12,109 nucleotides of DNA, from assembly GCA_945907055.1 (NCBI GenBank), contig CAMDSG010000038.1:1-12109 (forward strand). The letters run 5' to 3'. This DNA is from Bifidobacterium breve (GTDB taxonomy: Bacteria; Actinomycetota; Acidimicrobiia; IMCC26256). A program made the position numbers and the translations under genes. Positions 6,577 to 12,109 of this stretch are shown here, piece after piece. The notes beneath the pieces are model-generated. The model ran no database searches, was not told where the DNA came from, and saw only the letters and a list, made by a program, of their open reading frames with translations. The first letter of the stretch is position 1. Each line of letters begins with the position of its first letter.

Positions 6577-7125
6577 ATGGGGGTGCTCTTCACCGCTATC
6601 ACGCTTCTCCTTGCCCTTGGCATCTCCTTTGCTACACGCGGACAACTCTCACGCATCACAGAACTCCCCTTTCAGCGGCTCGTTCTCCTATTTTTAGGTG
6701 TCGCAATTCAAGCTGGCCTCGAGTGGATAACTCTTCCGTCTGGGCGCGGCGACTACTTAGGTGCTGGGCTCCTGATCCTCTCTTACGTGATGCTGCTTGG
6801 ATTCTGTGCCGCCAACCTGCGAATCGATGGAATGCTCGTCATTGCAGTGGGGATAGCGCTAAACGCGTTAGTAATCTCGCTCAATCTTGGGATGCCGTAC
6901 CAAGCACCTGTCGGGCATGCTGCAGTGGAGACCGTTAAGCATCGCCCTGAACGCAGCGACGACATAGCGACGATCCTCTCTGACCAGATTGTGATCCCGC
7001 CACTTCGCACGTCAATTTCGTTCGGTGACATAATTATCGCCGTCGGGCTAATCGATACGTGTTACCGCGGTAGCAGGCGTCAGAGGCGTTCGAGAGCAGC
7101 GAGAACCCTCACATCGTATGAGTAA
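6577..7125 (+). CDS. DUF5317 family membrane protein
   Basis: The 182-residue protein has about five hydrophobic helices (residues 2-17, 31-49, 62-78, 85-104 and 145-158). It carries features I recognise from DUF5317: a Gly-Met-Pro after a helix, a loop with VKHRPERSDDIATILSDQIV, then SFGDIIIAVGLIDTCYR. The biochemical role of the family is unknown. The start ATG at 6577 has no clear ribosome site; the 53-bp spacer to the divergent crotonase must contain its promoter. The basic tail RGSRRQRRSRAARTLTSYE lies on DNA that also encodes, on the other strand, the C-terminus of the neighbouring HD protein. Confidence 0.85.
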   Translation: MGVLFTAITLLLALGISFATRGQLSRITELPFQRLVLLFLGVAIQAGLEWITLPSGRGDYLGAGLLILSYVMLLGFCAANLRIDGMLVIAVGIALNALVISLNLGMPYQAPVGHAAVETVKHRPERSDDIATILSDQIVIPPLRTSISFGDIIIAVGLIDTCYRGSRRQRRSRAARTLTSYE

Positions 7126-8249
7126 CCGAGTCCTCTATGTAGGGCCTCGATAGCCGAGTCTCTTAGAGTCTCGTCTCCATTCGATATCTCGTCGTACGCG
7201 CTTGCAACGCGAAGAATGTCGCTCGCGATGGTTCCGTCTGTACCGTCGAGGATCGCTGCCGATGGCGTCAGTTCCTCGGTCTGACGGAGAATCTCTGCAC
7301 CCTTTAGAGCCACATCGGCCTCGTGAACCGGTGCGCCACTCGGGTCGCCGAAATCAAGACATAGATGCCCTAGGTGGTGCAAGAGAGCGGCGCTCTGTAA
7401 AGCTGAGAGTTGATCGCCGCCTAGCCCTAATTCAGATCCGAGACGCTGGGAGAGGCCCGCCACTCGAGTCGCGTGACCTGGGCGAACGATCCCAGCTAAC
7501 TCGGGGACAAGTGAGAGCGCAGCGATGGTCTGATCATGGGTTCGACGAATCGCTACAACTTGTTCGAATGCAAACCACGCTGCGAGTAACGGAATTGCAA
7601 AGAGGACGGGACCCCAGAGGCCCATCCCGGCGCGACCCTCAATCCCGTTATACGAGATTGCCATGAGAGCACCGGTCGTGATGATCGCTAGGTCGGCGGT
7701 TCGCCCGTGGGTTGCAAAATTAGCTTGACGAGCAGATAGCGCTACTAGCCCGTCAGAGACAACGATCTCCGCTACACCTGCCAGTACAAGAGCAAGAAGA
7801 ACGAGCCAACGCTCATCGGCTAACCCTCCGTGATCAAGGATGAGGCGATACGTCATAAGCGCAGCCAAGATCGCTGCAAGCCTCACGGCGGTTGTATAAA
7901 TGCGTCGCCAAAGTGTCGGCTCGGGGCTGAGAATAAATGCGAGACCAAGCGCAACGACGATTGTAACGATGACCTCTGCGGGGGTACCAGCACGCACCAC
8001 AACTAGAAAGAACGCATACGAGAGAGGTAGCGCTACACGACCAGAGGGGCGCAGATTTAGCATCTCTCCTGCCGCTATTGCGCTCCCTAAGAATATGAGT
8101 ACCAGCCATGGACCTTGTGGGTCCACGAGTTCAACCACTCCCATTGCGACTGCGCCGAGCATTAGTGGAACAGCGATTCGCGTCCGCCTAGACATCGACT
8201 CCGGGCGGCCAATCTGGATTACGGAGTGGACAGCGGTTACAGCACTCAT
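7080..8249 (-). CDS. Membrane protein with degenerate HD (HD-GYP-like) domain
   Basis: The 389-residue product has an N-terminal membrane region (about 7 helices between residues 24 and 232) and a C-terminal HD-like domain (about 255-389). GHATRVAGLSQRLG aligns with the first metal-histidine helix, and AALLHHLGHL aligns with the usual LLHDIGK, so the diagnostic Asp is His292 and the Lys is His295. The following HEADVALKGAEIL matches the third-histidine segment. The HHE-GYP block is absent, and RVASAYDEIS replaces the usual VADAYDAMT. A metal-dependent phosphodiesterase reaction is thus doubtful; a sensor or scaffold role is possible. The ATG at 8249-8247 has AAGGAG about 8 bases upstream and overlaps the stop of the preceding HD gene as ATGA, so the two are co-translated. 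The last 46 bases overlap the convergent DUF5317 gene. Confidence 0.86.
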   Translation of the reverse strand: MSAVTAVHSVIQIGRPESMSRRTRIAVPLMLGAVAMGVVELVDPQGPWLVLIFLGSAIAAGEMLNLRPSGRVALPLSYAFFLVVVRAGTPAEVIVTIVVALGLAFILSPEPTLWRRIYTTAVRLAAILAALMTYRLILDHGGLADERWLVLLALVLAGVAEIVVSDGLVALSARQANFATHGRTADLAIITTGALMAISYNGIEGRAGMGLWGPVLFAIPLLAAWFAFEQVVAIRRTHDQTIAALSLVPELAGIVRPGHATRVAGLSQRLGSELGLGGDQLSALQSAALLHHLGHLCLDFGDPSGAPVHEADVALKGAEILRQTEELTPSAAILDGTDGTIASDILRVASAYDEISNGDETLRDSAIEALHRGLGYSYDVRVLAALERL

Positions 8250-9697
8250 CGAGAGGCTCCTTCGGTGGAGTTCTCGCGCATCAATTCGCGACCTTTGGCT
8301 GCTTCGTTTATACGGCTAGAGGCCATCGATGCTTGATCTTGAGCGATTGCAGGCGAGTCAGCAGCCTGCGCATCTGCAAGGTCGCCTAATCCGGCAGAAC
8401 CAGTCCCCACTGTTGGAGGCTCTACAGCAAACTCATGCGGCTCCTCCTCGAATCCCGCACCATGCTGAGCACCAGATCGTGTCAGTGCTCCGATGAGCGA
8501 CTCCACGACCTCGGCGTTGAACTGCTTTCCGGCGTTCTTGCGGAGTTCCTCGAAAGCAACCTCCTGGGGAAGCGCCTTGCGGTATGAGCGAGTTGAGGTC
8601 ATTGCATCGTACGCGTCGGCTACTGCAACAATGAACGGCTCGATCGGCCGGGCACTGTCATCGGCTCCCTCCGACATGGAGTGGGCCTCACTAGTTGCAG
8701 AGGGGGCAACGGGCGCTAGAAAATCAATGCGAGTAAGGATCTCAACTGAGACAGCCTCATGGCTGCGCACGATGTCAAACTCCTCGGCTGTGAGTTTTCC
8801 AGGCTTATTTAATAGGTGATTCGGCACCACAAGTTTGCCCACGTCATGCATAAGAGCTGCAAAACGAAGCCTCTCGATTCGCGCTGTATTGAATCGCATC
8901 TCTCTACCAATCATCACTGCATAACCGGCAACGCGCTCGGCGTGCCCTGCGGTATATGGATCTTTTGCCTCGAGTGCTCCAATGAGAATGCGAACAGTCG
9001 CCTGGTGAGAATCCTTGAGTGCCAGGAATGATGCAAAGGCTTGACGCGCCACAAGGATTGGAACAACGAAGAGCGGGATGATCACAGCGCCGTAATCAAG
9101 GTAGAGACGCCCCATGAATACACCGAGCAATGCGAAGGGAAGTATCTGCACAATGCGCGGTCGTAGCTCGCGTAGTACTGCGGAGTAGCTCGTCTCTGTT
9201 GAGATTGAGACAACTGCACCAAGGAGGAGAAGGTTCACAAGGCTAAATGCCAGGGCTGCAGGCACTGAAGCAAGTAGCAAGACGGTAGAGGCTCGCTCGC
9301 CTGAGCCGTGCACAATCGGTGTAAATGCAGCGGCAGCAGCGCAGGAACTAAGAGCGAAGTTGGAGCTATTAAAGAGAATTTTGCGCCAGTCGCCGCTGCG
9401 TAGATGTGGCCAGTAGAGACCTCCAGCGAGACCAACAATCAACGCACCAAGAAGCGGCCCCTGTCCTTGGAAAGCAACAATTGCAGCCATTGCAAGCATG
9501 AATGAGGCGCTAGCACTAGCCCTATTCGGGAGAACTGCAACCTGATTCTCAGCTAGAGCAAAGAGGGCAGCAAAGACGAGCAACGGGGCTGCATCGGGGA
9601 GAGGCGAGTTACGTGCGAGGACCGCTGCGATTGCAATGGTAGATGCGCCTAAGCCTAGGCAGAAAACAGTGAGGCTGTCGATGGCTCGACTCTTCAC
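8246..9697 (-). CDS. Membrane-anchored HD-GYP-like phosphohydrolase, GYP signature missing
   Basis: HD-GYP proteins hydrolyse cyclic di-GMP or related signals. This 483-residue product has about eight hydrophobic helices (residues 8 to 225), a linker, and an HD domain with GHAERVAG (H252), LMHDVGKLVVP (H284, D285), SHEAVSVEIL (H313) and VADAYDAMTSTRSYRKAL (D361). Between FLAPVAP and FIVAVADAYD the usual HHExxDGxGYP block is replaced by about 20 unrelated residues (SATSEAHSMSEG...), several residues shorter than canonical proteins, which removes two metal-ligand histidines. A local frameshift was checked by reading the other frames and does not restore the motif. A Glu/Ala-rich tail of about 75 residues follows. 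The start chosen is GTG at 9697 with AGGAG 5 bases upstream; ATG at 9751 (18 residues longer) has no ribosome site. It is coupled to the downstream HD gene by an ATGA overlap. Confidence 0.88.
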   Translation of the reverse strand: MKSRAIDSLTVFCLGLGASTIAIAAVLARNSPLPDAAPLLVFAALFALAENQVAVLPNRASASASFMLAMAAIVAFQGQGPLLGALIVGLAGGLYWPHLRSGDWRKILFNSSNFALSSCAAAAAFTPIVHGSGERASTVLLLASVPAALAFSLVNLLLLGAVVSISTETSYSAVLRELRPRIVQILPFALLGVFMGRLYLDYGAVIIPLFVVPILVARQAFASFLALKDSHQATVRILIGALEAKDPYTAGHAERVAGYAVMIGREMRFNTARIERLRFAALMHDVGKLVVPNHLLNKPGKLTAEEFDIVRSHEAVSVEILTRIDFLAPVAPSATSEAHSMSEGADDSARPIEPFIVAVADAYDAMTSTRSYRKALPQEVAFEELRKNAGKQFNAEVVESLIGALTRSGAQHGAGFEEEPHEFAVEPPTVGTGSAGLGDLADAQAADSPAIAQDQASMASSRINEAAKGRELMRENSTEGASR

Positions 9698-9775
9698 CTG
9701 ATCTCCTATTAGAGAAGCGGCTGAGTGACGCTGACGTTGAATTATCTGCATAAGGATTGCTAGGGGGTTCGTTAC

Positions 9776-9837
9776 TTACTTCCAAGACAGAGGCGGCAAA
9801 GCCTCGGCGATTTACTATCAGCCCGGGTTACTTCCAA
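9776..9837. repeat. Direct repeat of TTACTTCCAA flanking a GC-rich hairpin
   Basis: TTACTTCCAA occurs at 9776-9785 and 9828-9837, 52 bp apart. The second copy covers the Trp-Lys-stop end of the micropeptide gene on the minus strand. Between them, GAGGC-GGCAAA-GCCTC (9790-9805) forms a 5-bp GC stem located between the micropeptide stop and the HD-GYP-like gene. No T-tract follows on either strand, so it is not a clear terminator; attenuation or an RNA-stability hairpin are alternatives. Confidence 0.5.
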
Positions 9838-9917
9838 CCCATGCCTGCGCCACCGCTAAGCAGTAGAGCAGCCGCACTCGAGACGAGCAATGTGACTCGA
9901 ACGAAAGACTTCTTCAT
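9828..9917 (-). CDS. Predicted 29-residue exported micropeptide
   Basis: This short frame starts with ATG at 9917-9915 and ends with TAA at 9830-9828. The product begins MKKSFVR (basic n-region), continues VTLLVSSAAALLL (hydrophobic core), and ends SGGAGMGWK. The pattern is that of a bare signal sequence plus a very short Gly-rich tail, so it may be a single-pass membrane micropeptide or a precursor cleaved to a few residues. A GAAGGGGGAA purine stretch lies 7-9 bases before the ATG and is a plausible ribosome site. It lies upstream of, and in the same direction as, the HD-GYP-like pair. I do not recognise a family. Absence of homologues in synteny would argue that it is a chance frame. Confidence 0.55.
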   Translation of the reverse strand: MKKSFVRVTLLVSSAAALLLSGGAGMGWK

Positions 9918-9936
9918 TTGGAGATTCCCCCTTCAC

Positions 9937-10050
9937 GATTTATCTCTCTAGGTTCCGCTAATGACCTAGAGGTAAACGCTCCGCTCGGGACTCTCACGTC
10001 CTGCTTCGTGTGCCGAGACTCTGCCGTCTCTGTCTTGGATTTATCTCTCC
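9937..10050 (-). other. Structured leader candidate upstream of the micropeptide
   Basis: Read on the minus strand, this stretch carries a 12-base direct repeat GAGAGATAAATC (plus-strand GATTTATCTCTC at 9937-9948 and 10038-10049). Between the copies lie three inverted repeats: TCTAGGT/ACCTAGA (9947-9970, 10-base loop), GGAC/GTCC nested in CTCG/CGAG (9984-10017), and GAGAC/GTCTC (10015-10030). The last two overlap and are mutually exclusive. The arrangement could be a regulatory RNA or a paired-operator region. I could not match it to a known riboswitch consensus from memory. Confidence 0.4.
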
Positions 10051-10395
10051 CTCTAATGCTCCCTTCGATTACTTCAACTTGACATCAAAACTGGATCAAT
10101 CCCAGCCTCAAATCAGCTGGCACCCTCCCGACCGAGAGGCCTCCAAATGACTCGAAACCCTCCTGCCTCAATTGTCACAATGAGTAACAGGAACCACAAC
10201 CGTAACACCAGCAACAACCAATAACCATCAATTCCCAAGATCCGGGGCAATCGCGGTTCTTCCAGCGAGAAATTCTGATCTATCACCACTCAGCGCGATA
10301 TCTCGCCGCATGCTGCCACCACCCTCTATTGGGAAATGATCGGCATCCTCTGGGATTGACACGCCTCAACCCCGGAGTCGCCGTATCCTCGCCGT
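10051..10395. other. Intergenic region with no convincing gene
   Basis: No frame here shows convincing coding character. The plus strand is C/A-rich (AACCACAACC-like stretches at about 10190-10225). Two tiny overlapping minus-strand frames exist (27 codons at 10228-10311, then a Cys-rich 17-codon frame) but lack good ribosome sites or recognisable features. The region should contain the promoters of the divergent HD/micropeptide unit and of the plus-strand hypothetical gene. Confidence 0.6.
10356..10389 (+). promoter_or_regulatory. Candidate leaderless promoter for the hypothetical gene at 10396
   Basis: TATCCT at 10384-10389 ends six bases before the ATG at 10396, which is the geometry of a leaderless actinobacterial transcript starting at the A of ATG. 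A perfect TTGACA lies at 10356-10361, but the spacer would be 22 bases, longer than the usual 16-19. No ribosome site precedes this ATG, which fits leaderless initiation. Confidence 0.4.
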
Positions 10396-11175
10396 ATGGA
10401 CGATTGGGCAGATGACTACTCCGAGGAGACTGCCGCTATGCCCAGCCACGATGAACCAGACGCCAACAACATGACAGGGACCGGCGACCCAATCCAAGAC
10501 GAGATCCTCGAGCTTGAGCGCGAGCTCTGCCGCCTCGCTGAGGTCTCCGCCGCCCGGATTGTCACGGACCGTGTAGGTCGCCCCACCGAGGTCCACATTC
10601 TGGCTCAAGGAGCAAAGCACCCGAAGCAGGTTGTCCGGGATATTCAGTCAGTTGCCCTTGCGTCATTCGGAATTGAGTTAGATCGACGCATCGTCTCCGT
10701 GGTTCAACTCGGTGGAGAGGCTGGAGGAAGCCGTTCAGGTGGCGTTGCTTCGGTTTCACCTGAGACTCTCGAGAACCCGGTACGCCTTAGCGACCGCACA
10801 ACGCTTCGCCATGTCGCTGCAGAGGCCAACGGTCTGCGTTCACTCGTACGCGTCACACTCGTCAATCAAGACCGTGAAGCAATTGGCTTCGCAGAGGGCT
10901 CAGTTGCATCGAGTGCGCGCCATCGCCTTGTCGCCGCTGCAACAATTGATGCACTACGTCAGTTGCTCCCCGCCGCTGAGTGCTGCGACGTTGATACAGC
11001 ACAGATTCTTAGAGTCGGCACCGAGGATGTAGCGGTAGTAACCGTTGCATTTGTACTCACCTCTGCAGAGCACCTGCTCTCCGGCTCAGCGGTAGTTCGC
11101 CGACGCGATGAGTCTGCTGCAATCGCACGAGCAGTACTTGATGCGACTAATCGCAGACTCGCAATCGTTCTCTAA
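10396..11175 (+). CDS. Conserved-looking protein of unknown function, possibly two related domains
   Basis: The 259-residue product is cytoplasmic, with no signal peptide or membrane helix. Residues 1-33 are acidic and probably disordered. Residues 34-105 form an alpha-beta unit ending in PKQVVRDIQSVALASFGIELDRRIVSVVQL, a segment type I have seen in uncharacterised actinobacterial proteins. Residues about 106-140 are a Gly/Ser-rich linker. Residues 141-259 resemble a beta-alpha module (VTLVNQDREAIGFAEGSV, then GSAVVRRRDESAAIARAVLDATNRRL). No catalytic motif is evident. The first ATG may be leaderless; an alternative start is ATG at residue 15, which has GAGGAG about 9 bases upstream. It stands alone between a long spacer and a convergent dihydropteroate-synthase-like gene. 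Confidence 0.8.
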   Translation: MDDWADDYSEETAAMPSHDEPDANNMTGTGDPIQDEILELERELCRLAEVSAARIVTDRVGRPTEVHILAQGAKHPKQVVRDIQSVALASFGIELDRRIVSVVQLGGEAGGSRSGGVASVSPETLENPVRLSDRTTLRHVAAEANGLRSLVRVTLVNQDREAIGFAEGSVASSARHRLVAAATIDALRQLLPAAECCDVDTAQILRVGTEDVAVVTVAFVLTSAEHLLSGSAVVRRRDESAAIARAVLDATNRRLAIVL

Positions 11176-11195
11176 CTAATCCCTAGAGAATTACT

Positions 11196-11227
11196 CAGCC
11201 ACTTGACGGCTGCCAGAGCGCATGCGC
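11196..11227. other. Hairpin and palindrome between convergent genes
   Basis: CAGCC-ACTTGAC-GGCTG (11196-11212) and the perfect 10-base palindrome GCGCATGCGC (11218-11227) lie in the 60-bp gap between two converging genes. Neither is followed by a T-tract. A shared factor-dependent or weak termination region is possible. Confidence 0.3.
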
Positions 11228-11235
11228 AATGACGC

Positions 11236-12024
11236 TTAATTCCCGAGTTTTCTACCTAGAAGAGTCACTAGATCGCAGGCAGCCTCGATGTCGTGGACCC
11301 TTATCACGTCTGCCCCATACTCAATAGCCAGTGCAAGATATGTGTGCATGCGATGGTCCTGCGCTTTTCGAGGCACCGGAATCATCACGGGTGCACCCGC
11401 TACGCGAAGTTCATCTAGGCGACGAATCGTCTCTAATTGGAGCTCTCCATAGCGTGCATAATCGCTGCTGTAGTTAATGCTCAAACCTGGGTCGATGATC
11501 ACTCGATTGATTCCGACATCTGACAACTCTGCAACCAGTGACGCAAGACCTGCAGCGACAGCGGCCGGTCTGTCTCCATCTAATTCGCGTGACGAAACCT
11601 CAAGAGGATTTGGGCCCTCGATATGCATGACTACACACCACACATTGTTCTGCACAACGACGGAGCGCATCTCTGGCCTCTGCATGCCTCCGGTGTCGTT
11701 CACGATCTGTGCACCGTGCTCTAGCGCTACACGAGCAACCTCTGGTTTCCAACTATCGACCGAGACAATGAAGCCATCCGCCACCAATAGGTCAAGCGCT
11801 GGGAGTAAACGCTCCAACTCCTCGGCGGGTGTTAGTTCGCGGTTCTCAAAGTGGCTGGACTGCGCACCGAGGTCGATGATCGAGGCGCCTAGGTCTCGCG
11901 CCCAGCGTGACCGCTCCAGTGCACCAGCGGGTGAGTCCACGACAGCCTGGCGAACGCGAGACTCGGGCGAGAGGTTGACCACCGCCATAACGTGGGTCAC
12001 ATCGGGCGCAAATACGGGGCCCAT
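11236..12024 (-). CDS. Dihydropteroate synthase-fold (pterin-binding) protein with altered substrate loops
   Basis: Dihydropteroate synthase condenses a pterin pyrophosphate with p-aminobenzoate in folate synthesis. This 262-residue product keeps the barrel and the pterin-pocket residues: N17 (AVVNLSP), D51 (IIDLG), D90 (VSVDS), N109 (IVNDTGG), D178 (IIDPG), K220 (PRKA) and R242/H244 (IRVHD). However, loop 1 (usually VTPDSFSDGG) reads LSPESRVRQA, and loop 2 (usually ESTRPGA) reads QSSHFEN, losing the conserved Thr-Arg. These loops normally close over pyrophosphate and p-aminobenzoate. It may be a divergent FolP or a paralogue with another pterin-linked role. ATG at 12024 is preferred (GAGGAG 9 bases upstream; typical distance to the first strand). 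ATG at 12078 is also possible, and the frame stays open to the window edge. Confidence 0.83.
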   Translation of the reverse strand: MGPVFAPDVTHVMAVVNLSPESRVRQAVVDSPAGALERSRWARDLGASIIDLGAQSSHFENRELTPAEELERLLPALDLLVADGFIVSVDSWKPEVARVALEHGAQIVNDTGGMQRPEMRSVVVQNNVWCVVMHIEGPNPLEVSSRELDGDRPAAVAAGLASLVAELSDVGINRVIIDPGLSINYSSDYARYGELQLETIRRLDELRVAGAPVMIPVPRKAQDHRMHTYLALAIEYGADVIRVHDIEAACDLVTLLGRKLGN

Positions 12025-12109
12025 TCCGGCCGGCTCCTCAAATTGGGTCACGAGGGGGCAGGATACTGACATGAACATGAGTAAGGCGATGCCAGAGGGC
12101 CAAGAGCCC

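Noticed and set aside
8630..8720. Possible frameshift destroying the GYP motif of the HD-GYP-like gene
   Set aside because: The other two frames in this stretch do not encode an HHE or GYP motif, and the reading frame continues intact on both sides, so it looks like genuine divergence.
9785..9840. Plus-strand GGCGGCAAAGCCTCGG resembling part of a c-di-GMP-I (GEMM) riboswitch core
   Set aside because: The other conserved blocks of that motif (GGGCAAACC, GACGCAAAGCC) are absent, and the strand points away from the HD gene.
9757..9951. 64-codon plus-strand frame in the leader region
   Set aside because: It has no ribosome site or recognisable features and lies antisense to the better-supported micropeptide frame.
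10174..10311. Two overlapping tiny minus-strand frames (27 codons, then a 17-codon frame with Cys-rich sequence MVIGCCWCYGCGSCYSL)
   Set aside because: The TGATG junction is suggestive, but the Cys content follows from a GT-rich strand, ribosome sites are weak, and the frames are short enough to be chance.

Overview
The window reads as a gene-dense bacterial chromosome fragment, most likely from an actinobacterium near the Acidimicrobiia. The evidence is moderate G+C, a class E (actinobacterial-type) sortase, a DUF5317 membrane protein, membrane-anchored HD-GYP-like proteins, and frequent GTG/TTG starts with 4-base ATGA/GTGA gene overlaps. The taxonomic call is inference from gene content. 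No rRNA, tRNA, CRISPR array, transposase or phage gene was seen.

Region 1 (1-3494, minus strand) is a System I cytochrome c maturation operon in the order ccmA-ccmB-ccmC-ccmD-ccmE-ccmF, with ccmF cut by the window edge. A to E are joined by four 4-base stop/start overlaps, and E to F are 16 bases apart. CcmAB/C/D export and load heme onto the CcmE chaperone, and CcmF passes it to apocytochrome. ccmD is a 52-residue gene.

Region 2 (3568-4494, plus strand) is a single class E sortase, divergent from ccmA across a 73-bp spacer rich in inverted repeats.

Region 3 (4522-6523, minus strand) is an acyl-CoA cluster: one crotonase, then a 72-residue stand-alone biotin carrier, then a second crotonase overlapping it. 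Between the first crotonase and the biotin carrier lies a ~77-78 bp palindromic tandem repeat. Its units resemble the last bases of the crotonase gene.

Region 4 (6577-9917) holds a DUF5317 membrane protein on the plus strand. It overlaps tail-to-tail with two translationally coupled, membrane-anchored HD-domain proteins on the minus strand, both of which have lost parts of the HD-GYP catalytic signature. Upstream of them is a predicted 29-codon exported micropeptide with a repeat- and hairpin-rich leader.

Region 5 (about 10051-10395) has no convincing gene. It ends in a possible leaderless promoter for a 259-residue protein of unknown function (plus strand). That gene converges on a dihydropteroate synthase-fold gene (minus strand) that keeps the pterin pocket but has rewritten both substrate loops.

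The best candidates for something undescribed are the micropeptide plus structured leader next to the degenerate HD-GYP pair, the palindromic repeat grafted on a gene 3' end, and the divergent pterin-binding protein.
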